This document shows, piece after piece, positions 7,649 through 18,674 of a DNA stretch of 64,000 bases. The position numbers were made by a program, and so were the translations under genes. Within the stretch, counting starts at the first letter, position 1, and the number at the start of each line of letters is the position of its first letter. The stretch covers positions 434,001-498,000 of the forward strand of contig NZ_CP113939.1 of the NCBI RefSeq assembly GCF_029392315.1, given 5' to 3'. The DNA is from Bifidobacterium sp. ESL0690 (GTDB lineage Bacteria > Actinomycetota > Actinomycetes > Actinomycetales > Bifidobacteriaceae). Under the pieces are notes generated by a model. It was not told where the DNA came from. It worked only from the letters and a program-made list of their open reading frames with translations, and searched no databases.

Positions 7649-7905
7649 GACGCGTTCTCCTCGACGTCAGCGGACGGCTGCTTCGCCTCCGGTAGCCAAT
7701 GTTCGTGGCCGTCGTTGGCCTCGCGCTGCGCCTCGTTGATCGTCTCCCTGATACAGGCGAGGTCGAAGTCGTCGAACTTCAGCTCGATGTCATCGCTGTA
7801 ATGGCCCATGTTCAGGACGAACCTGAACATCCGCCGGTTGGCATCGTCGTTGCCCTGGTAATTGATCTCCAGCAACGCGTTATCGTAAAGCCTTGCAGAC
7901 GCCAT
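7645..7905 (-). CDS. Hypothetical phage protein, first of the leftward early block
   Basis: 86 residues. The ATG at 7905 is chosen because GGAGGT lies 8 nt upstream, inside the end of the regulator gene; an in-frame ATG at 7929 lacks such a site. The middle (DDIELKFDDFDLACIRETI) resembles the strand-helix pattern of the gene at 7090-7284. It is probably co-transcribed with the HTH regulator upstream. Confidence 0.6.
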   Translation of the reverse strand: MASARLYDNALLEINYQGNDDANRRMFRFVLNMGHYSDDIELKFDDFDLACIRETINEAQREANDGHEHWLPEAKQPSADVEENAS

Positions 7906-7906
7906 G

Positions 7907-8140
7907 CTATTCAACCTCCATTGGTTCACGGCCGAGAAGATAATCCGTACTCACATGGAATAAATCGGCCATCTTGATTAAATCGGTTGTTGTAAAAGAG
8001 CAACGCCCGTTCATTTTTAATGAAACAGTTGAATCAGAAAGACCAATGGCGGCCGCCAATTGTTTCTGGCTCATTGACCGATTTTTTAGCAAGATTGCTA
8101 CGCGAATCGGTAACATTTGTTTCACTAAATAATTTGCCAT
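7907..8140 (-). CDS. XRE/Cro-type HTH regulator of the prophage
   Basis: 77 residues from the ATG at 8140; an in-frame TTG at 8176 would add 12 residues but would fall inside the operator-like repeat, so I prefer the ATG although neither start has a strong ribosome-binding site. Residues about 20-60 are a classical XRE helix-turn-helix (MSQKQLAAAIGLSDSTVSLK), followed by LIKMADLFHVSTDYLLGR, the usual end of this fold. It heads the leftward early genes and faces a second HTH gene, so it probably plays the Cro-like or early-regulator role in the lysis-lysogeny switch. Confidence 0.82.
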   Translation of the reverse strand: MANYLVKQMLPIRVAILLKNRSMSQKQLAAAIGLSDSTVSLKMNGRCSFTTTDLIKMADLFHVSTDYLLGREPMEVE

Positions 8141-8168
8141 ACCAATATTCTTAGCAAATCTCTTTAGC

Positions 8169-8228
8169 TTTGTCAAAATAAATACTTTAATTTGACAAAA
8201 CCAAATTTTGTGAGAACATATTATTTGG
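8169..8228. promoter_or_regulatory. Divergent switch region with two inverted repeats
   Basis: TTTGTCAAA (8169-8177) faces TTTGACAAA (8191-8199), a perfect 9-bp inverted repeat. CCAAAT (8201-8206) faces ATTTGG (8223-8228). The two centres are about 30 bp apart. A TTGACA at 8192-8197 is a possible -35 for the rightward gene. The layout between two opposed HTH genes is that of phage operators; binding itself is inferred. Confidence 0.55.
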
Positions 8229-8251
8229 TAAGACTCAATAAAGGAGAAAAT

Positions 8252-8692
8252 ATGTCGAGTATTCTTAATCTTCCGGGCGCAGGAACGTTGCCTCAGCTGG
8301 CGAAACAGGCATCTGAGCTTTCAAAACAATATGAAGCGATAAAAGAACCGTATGAATCGGCCGTAAAACTGGCAAAGCAATATAAAGAAATGATCAAACC
8401 ACTTGAAGGTATTATGGAGCTTGCTCGAAAGCAGAGCCAGATTTATCGCGGGGCGGTCGATTTGCAGGAAACTGTGACTCACAATCTTAAAAGTTATATG
8501 ACTGAGCAAAAGGTTAATCAGCAGCAGCTTGCAGAGGCGCTCGGTCTTAACGCGTCAACAGTCTCTCAGAAGATGACAAAACGGGTGAACTGGACATTAG
8601 ATGACATAGAAAAAGCCTCAGAATTCTTTAAAGTAAATCCTGAGGCGTTGGTAGCGGGGTCAGGATTTGAACCTGAGACCTCTGGGTTATGA
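8252..8692 (+). CDS. Putative prophage repressor/immunity protein with C-terminal HTH, ending inside the tRNA gene
   Basis: 146 residues. The ATG at 8252 follows AAAGGAG with 6-nt spacing. Residues about 12-85 are an amphipathic, Lys/Glu/Tyr-rich helical region (AKQASELSKQYEAIKEPYES) that may oligomerise. Residues about 90-130 are an XRE-like helix-turn-helix (VNQQQLAEALGLNASTVSQK). The last residues (VAGSGFEPETSGL) are encoded by the complement of the tRNA-Met gene, and the TGA stop overlaps the anticodon complement. This C-terminus would therefore be created or kept by integration at the tRNA. It is A+T-rich and the only rightward gene of the prophage, as expected for a lysogeny regulator. 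Confidence 0.72.
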   Translation: MSSILNLPGAGTLPQLAKQASELSKQYEAIKEPYESAVKLAKQYKEMIKPLEGIMELARKQSQIYRGAVDLQETVTHNLKSYMTEQKVNQQQLAEALGLNASTVSQKMTKRVNWTLDDIEKASEFFKVNPEALVAGSGFEPETSGL

Positions 8693-8725
8693 GCCCAGCG
8701 AGCTACCGAACTGCTCCACCCCGCG
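8649..8725 (-). tRNA. Initiator tRNA-Met (CAU), likely prophage attachment site
   Basis: A 77-nt cloverleaf with the anticodon CAU (complement at 8689-8691) and encoded CCA (8649-8651). The first acceptor pair is a C-U mismatch, the anticodon stem ends in three G-C pairs (CTGGG/CCCAG), and the D-stem is GAGC/GCTC: initiator features. Its 3' end faces the prophage, and reported bifidobacterial prophages have used tRNA-Met genes as integration sites, so this is probably one att boundary. The duplicated core at the other end is outside the window. Confidence 0.93.
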
Positions 8726-8751
8726 ACGGCTGTTTAAGACAGCAATAATCT

Positions 8752-8779
8752 AGATTACGGGTAATGGCACAAAAGTCAA
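8752..8779 (-). promoter_or_regulatory. Promoter of the tRNA-fMet gene
   Basis: On the minus strand: -35 TTGACT (8779-8774), 16-bp spacer, -10 TAATCT (8757-8752), about 27 bp before the mature 5' end. It lies on the chromosomal side, so transcription should survive integration. Confidence 0.65.
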
Positions 8780-8842
8780 ATCTTCGGCGCGTTTTTTGCT
8801 ATGAGGGCAGAAACTGGGCAGAAGTGCGTCCATAATGGAACC

Positions 8843-9889
8843 ATGCCTATCAAGATTGCCAGCGGACTGCCGGCGCGTGAAATACTCGATTCGGAGCGCA
8901 TCTTCGCCATCGAGAAACCGGAAGCGGAGCAGCAGAAGATCCGCCCCCTGAAATTGGTCATCCTCAATCTGATGCCCAAGAAAATCGAGACGGAAACCCA
9001 GCTGTTGCGCCTGATTTCCAAATCACCGCTGCAGGTCGACATCGATTTCATGAAAACTTCGACCCACGAGTCCACCCATGTCAGCGCCGACCATCTGCTC
9101 AAGTTCTACGAGAATTTCGATGAGTTCAAAGATAATTATTACGACGGTCTGGTGGTTACCGGCGCGCCGGTGGAGCAGCTTGATTTTGCGCAAGTCGATT
9201 ACTGGGACGAGCTCACACAAATCCTCGATTGGGCGCAGACCCACGTCTTTTCGACGATGTACCTGTGTTGGGGGGCGATGGCCGGCCTCAACTACCGTTA
9301 CGGCATTCGCAAAGTGAATTTCAAAGAGAAGCTTTTCGGCGTGTTTCCGCAATATCTGCAGGATGAATACTGTTTCATCACCAACGGTTTCGACGAGATT
9401 TCGTTGCAGCCGCATTCGCGCGTTGCGGGCATGAACGAGGACGACATCGCGAAAAATGAAGACCTTCAAGTCCTCACTTGGGGTCCGCAGACGGGTTCCG
9501 GTCTGATCGCCGCGCGTGATTTTTCCGAGGTTTTCGTGCTCGGCCACTGGGAATACGGCAAGTACACGCTTCGCGACGAATACGAGCGCGACAAGGCCAA
9601 AGGCCTTACGAACGTGCCGTTCCCAGCCAATTATTTCCCGCACGACGACCCAACAATGGAGCCGCTTTTCTCATGGCGCGCCCACGCGAACCTGCTCTGG
9701 CGCAACTGGCTCAACTGGGTCTACGAAACCACGCCGTACGACTTGAGGGAGGTTCCAAAACTTCGCGCAGAGAAAAAATTGGGCACTGACCGTTCTATTC
9801 GACACGAGCCGGGCGCGCCGCGTAGCGATTACTTCAAACCGCTCGAGAATGACGGATATGGGCTCATTGCGAACGCGACGCAACGTTGA
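8843..9889 (+). CDS. metA: Homoserine O-acyltransferase (MetA family, probably acetyl-CoA-specific)
   Basis: 348 residues. It activates the homoserine hydroxyl for methionine synthesis. The nucleophile Cys142 sits in TMYLCWGAMAGL, and the His/Glu partners are in LGHWEYG. Residue 111 is Glu (GAPVEQLDF). Biochemical work on MetA homologues associates Glu at position 111 with acetyl-CoA use and Gly with succinyl-CoA, so this protein is likely a homoserine O-acetyltransferase despite the common succinyltransferase name. The ATG at 8843 fits the family N-terminus (MPIKI); a start 14 codons earlier is not supported. It stands alone, 117 bp from the tRNA. Its substrate is made by hom, further along the window. 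Confidence 0.95.
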   Translation: MPIKIASGLPAREILDSERIFAIEKPEAEQQKIRPLKLVILNLMPKKIETETQLLRLISKSPLQVDIDFMKTSTHESTHVSADHLLKFYENFDEFKDNYYDGLVVTGAPVEQLDFAQVDYWDELTQILDWAQTHVFSTMYLCWGAMAGLNYRYGIRKVNFKEKLFGVFPQYLQDEYCFITNGFDEISLQPHSRVAGMNEDDIAKNEDLQVLTWGPQTGSGLIAARDFSEVFVLGHWEYGKYTLRDEYERDKAKGLTNVPFPANYFPHDDPTMEPLFSWRAHANLLWRNWLNWVYETTPYDLREVPKLRAEKKLGTDRSIRHEPGAPRSDYFKPLENDGYGLIANATQR

Positions 9890-10187
9890 AATATTGAGGC
9901 AGAAAATACCTCAATGATGCTGATAATTATTCCCGAATACTAATATTTCCAGTAAATGTGAGCGGATTTACAATTTTTCGGGAATTCGACGTACAATCGT
10001 CACCGGCCGTTCGTCGTTGGAGGCTCGTGTGGGTGCGTAAAAGCCTCGCATACTTCCGAGATGAATGCAAGGCTACAGGCCCGAGAAGTGAGATTGTTGG
10101 CAATTCGCATCGATTTGTGGAAAGTTACATTTTCATTTCCGCCAAGTGGAATAGACTGGGAAGCCTGAGATAAATCAGGGAGGACAT
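9890..10187. other. Leader/intergenic region before the ATP synthase operon
   Basis: No gene is supported. A short inverted repeat ATTGAGG/CCTCAAT (9893-9915) after metA lacks a T-run, so it is at best a weak terminator. TTACAA (9968-9973) and TACAAT (9992-9997), 18 bp apart, could be the atp promoter, which would leave a leader of nearly 190 nt. Confidence 0.4.
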
Positions 10188-11003
10188 ATGATCGAAGCTG
10201 TTGGCGCGAATATGTTGTTGGCGTCGGCGTCCGGCGCGGATTTGCCGGGTGTCAACGACTTCCTGCCTCCGGAGATTCTTTTCCAAGGCACGCCATTCGC
10301 TATCAACCGCATCATTCTCATCCGCATCGTCGCCACGATTCTCCTGCTCATCATTTTGGGCATCACCGCGGCCCGTGCCAAGCTCATTCCCGGCCGCTGG
10401 CAGGGTCTGATCGAATTCGGCATGGACTTCGTACGTGACAGCGTGGTGTACGAGACCATGGGCGAGTTGCGTGGCAAGCGTTACGTGCCGATGATCACCA
10501 CCCTGTTCTTTACGATCTTCTTCTTCAATCTCTTCGGGGTCATCCCCGGAGCGAATATGGCTGCGACGGCCACGATTACCATGCCATTGGTCTTCGCCAT
10601 CTGGGTTCTGGTGCAGTATTGGATCGCCGCGTGCCGTGAAAAAGGACTTTGGGGTTACATTCGCGATGAATGCTTCACTCCCGGGGTGCCGTGGCCCGTC
10701 TACATCCTTCTGGCCCCGATTCAGCTGCTCGAGTTGGTCATCATCCGCCCGGCATCGCTGACGATTCGACTGTTCGCCAACATGATTTCCGGTCACCTTA
10801 CGGTCGCCACCTGCCTGGCGTTCGCACAGTTCTGGATGATTGAATCCTCCAACAAGATGGTCGGCGTGCCGGTTGGCGCGGCATGGTTCCTCGGCGGCAT
10901 CGTGATGACACTGTTCGAAGTGTTCGTTGCCTTCCTGCAGGCCTATGTCTTCTCTATTCTTGCGACGGTCTATATCAACCTGAGTTATCCGGAGGCCGAA
11001 TAG
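10188..11003 (+). CDS. atpB: ATP synthase Fo subunit a
   Basis: 271 residues, membrane-embedded. Subunit a provides the proton half-channels next to the c-ring. Several hydrophobic helices are visible. The conserved functional helix contains the essential Arg in IRPASLTIRLFANMISGH, and the C-terminal helix is FVAFLQAYVFSILATVYINL. A GGGAGG site lies upstream of the ATG. It is the first gene of a complete atpBEFHAGDC operon; no atpI-like gene precedes it. Confidence 0.97.
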   Translation: MIEAVGANMLLASASGADLPGVNDFLPPEILFQGTPFAINRIILIRIVATILLLIILGITAARAKLIPGRWQGLIEFGMDFVRDSVVYETMGELRGKRYVPMITTLFFTIFFFNLFGVIPGANMAATATITMPLVFAIWVLVQYWIAACREKGLWGYIRDECFTPGVPWPVYILLAPIQLLELVIIRPASLTIRLFANMISGHLTVATCLAFAQFWMIESSNKMVGVPVGAAWFLGGIVMTLFEVFVAFLQAYVFSILATVYINLSYPEAE

Positions 11004-11035
11004 TCAACGAATAATCAGATATATAGTCGGATTGA

Positions 11036-11413
<378 letters not shown>

Positions 11414-11471
11414 AGCCAAACCAGCAACAAGCGAAAACAATGACAGAAACGAACGATGAAAGGAGATCACG

Positions 11472-12005
11472 ATGACATTTGCTGCCTCGAAGGGCATCAA
11501 CCTGTTTATTCCCAAGGTCTATGACATCGTATGGTCCCTGATCATTCTTGCCATAGTCGCTGTGTTCTTCTACAAATTCTTCATGCCCAAGTTCAACGCC
11601 ATTTTCGACGAGCGCGCCGAAAAGATTCAAGGCAACATCGACAAGGCCAAAAAGGCCAAGGAAGATGCGGACTCGGCCAAGAAGAAGTATGAGGACCAAC
11701 TCAACCACGCCCGTGTCGATGCTTCTAAGATCACCGACAACGCTCGCAGCGAGGCGACGAAGATCATTTCCGACGCCCACACCCGTGCGGACAAGGAAGC
11801 GGAGCAGATCACCACGAATGCCCAGCGTTCCATAGCCTCGCAGCAACAGCAGGCGATGGTGACGTTGAAGAGCGAGGTCGGGACTTTGGCCACGGCTCTT
11901 GCCGGTAAGATTCTGGGCTCCAAGCTTCAGGACAGCGACGTGCAGACCAACATGCTCGACGACATGATCGACGATCTCGACAAGAAAACGGACAATACGA
12001 AGTGA
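11472..12005 (+). CDS. atpF: ATP synthase Fo subunit b
   Basis: 177 residues: one N-terminal membrane helix (VYDIVWSLIILAIVAVFFYKF) followed by a long charged coiled coil (Lys/Glu/Ala-rich, residues about 55-150). Subunit b is the peripheral stalk that keeps F1 from rotating. AAGGAG precedes the ATG. It lies between atpE and atpH, as usual. Confidence 0.96.
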   Translation: MTFAASKGINLFIPKVYDIVWSLIILAIVAVFFYKFFMPKFNAIFDERAEKIQGNIDKAKKAKEDADSAKKKYEDQLNHARVDASKITDNARSEATKIISDAHTRADKEAEQITTNAQRSIASQQQQAMVTLKSEVGTLATALAGKILGSKLQDSDVQTNMLDDMIDDLDKKTDNTK

Positions 12006-12068
12006 CATGTTCCGCCAATCGCCGGAATATGTTGCAGCACAAGGATTTCAAGGGAAGTGAGGTGAACA

Positions 12069-12896
12069 ATGCGAGGAGAAGCGTCAATCAGCGCTGATCG
12101 CACATCGCGTGATTCTCTGGCCCCGAAGCTGAGGGCGAAGGGAACGGACGCGTGGCGAATCGGCGAGGAGCTGTTCGTTGTCACCAATCTGCTCGACCAC
12201 GAGGCGTCGGTGGAGCGTTCGCTCACAGACCCGTCCCGGCCTACCGCCGACAAGGTCGCGCTGATCAAGACCATTCTCGCCGATCAGGCCGATCCCTTGA
12301 CGGTGGAGATTCTGAACGATTTGGTCTCACGCAATTGGAGCCGGGTCAGTGATATCGCCAACGCCGTGGAGGATTTCGCGGTCGACGCGATGATGTATTA
12401 CGCTGATGCGACCGACAGCACGCTTGCGGTTTCCGTCGAATTGGCACAAATGCATTCCGCGTTGCTCAAGATGTCGGTGTTGCGTTCCAAGCTTTCCGAC
12501 GATTTTGCACCGGCTAAGGCGCGTCTTGATCTCCTGCACGCGGTCTTCGGCGATGCGAAGCTCAACAAAGTGACCATGAGACTGGCCGAACATGCAGTCG
12601 CCAATCCGCGTCATCGCCGCTTCCTTGAGACGCTTGAATGGCTTATCGCCAAGTTCACACGCCATATGGGTCAGTCGATGGTCACCGTCACCACGGCCAC
12701 GCCGTTGAACAAGACACAGATCAAGCGACTTACTGAGATCTATACGAACAAGCTCGGTCGCCCGGTGCATATCAATTCATCGGTCGACCCCTCGGTTCTC
12801 GGCGGCATGCGTGTGCAGATCGGAGCGGATGTTACGGACAACACCGTCGCCGCCCAGCTTTTGCAGTTGCGCCGCAAAGTGACCACGGAAATGTGA
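12069..12896 (+). CDS. atpH: ATP synthase F1 subunit delta
   Basis: 275 residues, longer than the ~180 of E. coli but in the range of actinobacterial delta subunits. The C-terminal part has the OSCP signature (TEIYTNKLGRPVHINSSVDP, then LGGMRVQIG). It links the peripheral stalk to the top of F1. The N-terminus (MRGEASISADR) follows GAGGTGAAC. It lies 63 bp after atpF. Confidence 0.96.
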   Translation: MRGEASISADRTSRDSLAPKLRAKGTDAWRIGEELFVVTNLLDHEASVERSLTDPSRPTADKVALIKTILADQADPLTVEILNDLVSRNWSRVSDIANAVEDFAVDAMMYYADATDSTLAVSVELAQMHSALLKMSVLRSKLSDDFAPAKARLDLLHAVFGDAKLNKVTMRLAEHAVANPRHRRFLETLEWLIAKFTRHMGQSMVTVTTATPLNKTQIKRLTEIYTNKLGRPVHINSSVDPSVLGGMRVQIGADVTDNTVAAQLLQLRRKVTTEM

Positions 12897-12986
12897 GTGG
12901 CACGAACGGTACCGGAACAACAAGGTGCCCAAACAGCATCTGTACAAAGACTTATCAGTCAACAAATTAATCAATAAGGAGTGATC

Positions 12987-14615
12987 ATGGCAGAACTTAC
13001 CATTGATCCTGCGAATGTGCGAAAGGCCCTCGACGATTTCGTCGATTCGTACACGCCCAGCGATACTCCCACCCAAGAGGTGGGCTATGTCGCCACGGCC
13101 GGCGATGGCATCGCGCATGTAACGGGACTGCCTGGTTGCATGGCCAACGAGCTGCTGACGTTTGAAGACGGCACGCTCGGCCTGGCTTTCAACCTTGATC
13201 CCCGTGAGATCGGCGTGGTTATCCTCGGCGACTTCGCAGGTGTCGAGGAAGGCCAGGAGGTACGGCGCACCGGAGAGGTGCTTTCCGTGCCGGTCGGCGA
13301 CGGCTATCTCGGGCGTACGGTTGACCCTCTGGGCAAACCGATCGATGGCTTGGGTGAAATCAAAAGCGAAGGCCGCAGAATTCTCGAGGCGCAGGCCCCG
13401 GATGTGATGCATCGTCAGCCCGTTGTGGAACCGCTTTCCACGGGCTTGAAGGCCATTGACGCGATGACACCGATTGGCCGTGGTCAGCGACAGCTCATCA
13501 TCGGCGACCGCCAGACCGGCAAGACCGCCATCGCGATCGATGCGATTTTGAACCAGAAGAACAACTGGGAGAGCGGCGACCCGAAGAAGCAGGTCCGCTG
13601 CATTTACGTGGCTGTCGGCCAGAAGGGCTCCACCATCGCCTCCGTGCGTCAGAGCCTTGAAGAAGCAGGAGCGATGGAATATACCACCATCGTGGCCAGC
13701 CCGGCTTCCGACTCCGCAGGTTTCAAGTACATTGCCCCCTACACCGGCTCGGCCATCGGCCAGCACTGGATGTACAACGGCAAGCACGTCCTCATCGTCT
13801 TCGATGATCTGTCGAAGCAGGCCGAGGCTTACCGTTCGATTTCCCTGTTGCTGCGTCGCCCGCCGGGGCGTGAGGCTTACCCGGGAGACGTCTTCTATCT
13901 GCATTCCCGTCTGCTCGAACGTTGCGCCAAGCTCTCCGATGATCTTGGTGGCGGTTCGATGACCGGTCTGCCGATTGTGGAGACGAAGGCGAACGATGTG
14001 TCCGCCTACATCCCGACGAACGTCATTTCCATCACCGACGGCCAGATCTTCCTGCAGTCCGACCTGTTCAATGCCAACCAGCGCCCAGCAGTGGACGTCG
14101 GCATTTCGGTCTCCCGCGTCGGTGGCGCGGCCCAGACCAAGGCGTTGAAGAAGGTTTCCGGTACCTTGAAGATCTCGCTGGCACAGTATCGTTCGCTGCA
14201 GTCCTTCGCGATGTTCGCTTCCGATTTGGATGCGGCTTCCAAGGCGCAGCTGACGCGTGGCGCCCGCTTGACCGAGCTGCTGAAACAGCCTCAGTTCTCC
14301 CCGTATTCGATGGAGCAGGAGGTCGTCTCCGTGTGGGCCGGTACCCACGGCAAGCTCGATGATCTCGACATCGCCGACGTGTTGCCCTTCGAGCATGGTC
14401 TGCTGGACTATCTCGAGCACAACACCGATATTCTGAAGACGATTCGCGACACCGAAAACTTCACCGATGACACGGAGAAGGCTTTGGACGCGGCCGTTGA
14501 GGAATATCGTGGCAACTACGTGACCAAGGCCGGCAAGCCCTTGGTCGTAAAGAAGCCTGTCGCTACCACGCCGACGAAGATCGAGCAGGAAAAGATTGTG
14601 GCGGGGGATAAGTAA
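12987..14615 (+). CDS. atpA: ATP synthase F1 subunit alpha
   Basis: 542 residues. Non-catalytic nucleotide-binding subunit of the alpha3beta3 hexamer. It has the P-loop [13 protein letters not shown] and the alpha signature [20 protein letters not shown] with the catalytic-site Arg further on ([15 protein letters not shown] region). The ATG at 12987 follows AAGGAG with 5-nt spacing; a GTG two codons earlier overlaps that site. A C-terminal Lys/Thr/Pro-rich tail ([12 protein letters not shown]) is longer than in E. coli. Confidence 0.98.
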   Translation: MAELTIDPANVRKALDDFVDSYTPSDTPTQEVGYVATAGDGIAHVTGLPGCMANELLTFEDGTLGLAFNLDPREIGVVILGDFAGVEEGQEVRRTGEVLSVPVGDGYLGRTVDPLGKPIDGLGEIKSEGRRILEAQAPDVMHRQPVVEPLSTGLKAIDAMTPIGRGQRQLIIGDRQTGKTAIAIDAILNQKNNWESGDPKKQVRCIYVAVGQKGSTIASVRQSLEEAGAMEYTTIVASPASDSAGFKYIAPYTGSAIGQHWMYNGKHVLIVFDDLSKQAEAYRSISLLLRRPPGREAYPGDVFYLHSRLLERCAKLSDDLGGGSMTGLPIVETKANDVSAYIPTNVISITDGQIFLQSDLFNANQRPAVDVGISVSRVGGAAQTKALKKVSGTLKISLAQYRSLQSFAMFASDLDAASKAQLTRGARLTELLKQPQFSPYSMEQEVVSVWAGTHGKLDDLDIADVLPFEHGLLDYLEHNTDILKTIRDTENFTDDTEKALDAAVEEYRGNYVTKAGKPLVVKKPVATTPTKIEQEKIVAGDK

Positions 14616-14618
14616 CCC

Positions 14619-17130
<2,512 letters not shown>

Positions 17131-17131
<1 letters not shown>

Positions 17132-17424
17132 TGGCCGGCTCAACGATGAAGGTGAATATCGTCGCCTCCGACCGCCCGCTGTGGGCAGGTGTCGCGAAGT
17201 CCGTTTCCATCCCCGCGAGCGAGGGTGGCATGGGCCTTCTGCCTGACCATGAGCCAATCTTGACGGTGATTGACAAGGGCACGGTTTCGGCCATTGACGT
17301 TGACGGCAACCGTCACAGCTTCGAAGTGACCGACGGGTTCGCGTCTTTCGATTCCAACTCGCTGACCGTCGCCGTGGAAACCGGCGTGGACACCAAGAAG
17401 AATCCGACGGCAACCGCGGAGTAA
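17131..17424 (+). CDS. atpC: ATP synthase F1 subunit epsilon
   Basis: 97 residues: the beta-sandwich domain is present (MKVNIVASDRPLWAGVAKSV, EGGMGLLPDHEPILTVIDKG) but the C-terminal two-helix inhibitory arm is essentially missing, ending in KKNPTATAE. Many actinobacterial epsilon subunits are short; loss of the arm changes how the enzyme is inhibited. The ATG at 17131 overlaps the atpD stop by TGATG, so the pair is coupled. Confidence 0.95.
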
Positions 17425-17461
17425 TGACTCGGCCAGTCCGTTGGCGACTTTCGTCAATAAG

Positions 17462-17497
17462 GCGGAGACACTGATACATTCGGTGTCTCCGCTTTTG
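17462..17497 (+). terminator. Rho-independent terminator of the atp operon
   Basis: GCGGAGACAC (17462-17471) pairs perfectly with GTGTCTCCGC (17483-17492), 11-nt loop, followed by TTTTG. Confidence 0.88.
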
Positions 17498-17544
17498 TTA
17501 TCATTACAGCAGTGATAAGGCTGGACAGAGAGGTCTGGAATTTT

Positions 17545-17691
17545 ATGAACGAGGATTCTTGTAAATCAATAGGTACTGTCGAACGAGAGCTGTTTGTTTC
17601 TTCATTCGAATATTCAGTATTGGCGACCGAGGATGAGCCGTTAAGTGAGTTGATGACGCTTAACGAGGTGAAGGCAAGATTGCGCGACTAG
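17545..17691 (+). CDS. Possible small protein (48 residues) between atpC and nucS
   Basis: A short frame that begins MNEDSCKSIG and ends MTLNEVKARLRD. An AGAGGT lies about 10 nt before the ATG. The acidic body and final basic helix look protein-like, and it sits just downstream of the atp terminator in the same direction as nucS, 49 bp before it. It is too short for a firm call; it could also be an upstream leader frame. Confidence 0.4.
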   Translation: MNEDSCKSIGTVERELFVSSFEYSVLATEDEPLSELMTLNEVKARLRD

Positions 17692-17740
17692 TAACGCATA
17701 TGAAGTTTTTCGTTCTTACGGTCCGGGTAAGGTAGCCAAC

Positions 17741-18445
17741 GTGCGAATTATTGTTGCTGACTGCTCTGCCGTCTATTCCGGAAGGCTCAACGCCTCGTTG
17801 CCCATGGCCAAGCGGGTGCTGATGATCAAGGCCGACCAGAGCCTCCTGATTTTCTCTGAACTCGGCTCCTACAAGCCGCTCAACTGGATGGCCGCACCTT
17901 GCACCATCCGTGAGGTCACTTCGGAAAGCAACGCCGAGAATGTCGATGAGCAAACTCCCGAAAAGGTGTTCCGTGTGGCCGCGCAGAAGTCCACCGACGT
18001 GCTCGAAGTGACGGTGCAGCACGTCTATTCCGACGAGACCTATGATTTGGGAGAAGACCCGGGGCTCGTCAAGGATGGTGTTGAAGACCATCTTCAGTAT
18101 TATCTGGCCCAGCAGATCGAGCGTATCGGCAAGGGCGCGAAGCTGGTGCGTCGCGAATATCCGACGCCCGTCGGCCCAGTCGACATCATGGCCATTGACG
18201 GCAACGGGCAGCACGTCGCCATCGAAATCAAGCGTCACGGTGGCATCGATGGCGTCGAACAGCTCACGCGTTATGTCAAGCTCTTGAACAAAGACCCGTT
18301 GCTCGCTCCGGTTCGCGGTATGTTCGCCGCCCAGACCATCACCCCGCAGGCCCGTGTCCTGGCGACTGAGCGCGGCTTCGATTGCCTTATCCTCGACTAT
18401 GAGGACATGAAAGGCACCGACGATGACAGTCTCCGGCTTTTCTGA
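17741..18445 (+). CDS. nucS: Mismatch-specific endonuclease NucS (EndoMS)
   Basis: 234 residues from a GTG preceded by AAGGTAG. NucS cuts both strands at G-T, G-G and T-T mismatches and provides the MutS/MutL-independent mismatch repair of actinobacteria. The RecB-like nuclease core is GPVDIMAIDGNG then HVAIEIKRHGG (Asp...Glu-x-Lys). The C-terminus DDDSLRLF resembles the short hydrophobic peptide through which NucS proteins bind the sliding clamp. It lies directly after the atp operon, a common actinobacterial order. Confidence 0.95.
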   Translation: MRIIVADCSAVYSGRLNASLPMAKRVLMIKADQSLLIFSELGSYKPLNWMAAPCTIREVTSESNAENVDEQTPEKVFRVAAQKSTDVLEVTVQHVYSDETYDLGEDPGLVKDGVEDHLQYYLAQQIERIGKGAKLVRREYPTPVGPVDIMAIDGNGQHVAIEIKRHGGIDGVEQLTRYVKLLNKDPLLAPVRGMFAAQTITPQARVLATERGFDCLILDYEDMKGTDDDSLRLF

Positions 18446-18595
18446 AGAAAAGAGCGGTTACTGAAATTCACGAATCTGCCAGTTCCGCATTCGGTTGCAT
18501 TCGGCTTTATACTTAGCTGCGTTCACGAGTTCTGGCATTCCGTCGCTTTGCCAGATTTATTTTCATCACTGCGAGTGCAGGCGTTATAACCTATA

Positions 18596-18638
18596 AAAAT
18601 TCCCGGACACCACGCAATGTGGAATATCCGGGAATTTT
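18596..18638. terminator. Bidirectional terminator between nucS and the FKBP gene
   Basis: AAAATTCCCGGA (18596-18607) and its exact complement TCCGGGAATTTT (18627-18638) form a 12-bp stem whose A/T ends supply a T-run on either strand. It serves the convergent nucS and FKBP genes. Confidence 0.85.
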
Positions 18639-18674
18639 GTTGGCCTTATTTATGTATTGGATTCACCAGCCAAC

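Noticed and set aside
8625..8692. Extra functional C-terminal domain of the prophage regulator
   Set aside because: The last residues are the antisense reading of tRNA-Met, so they are unlikely to be a folded domain.
9958..10173. 71-codon frame before atpB
   Set aside because: No ribosome-binding site, lies in the atp leader and overlaps the putative promoter.
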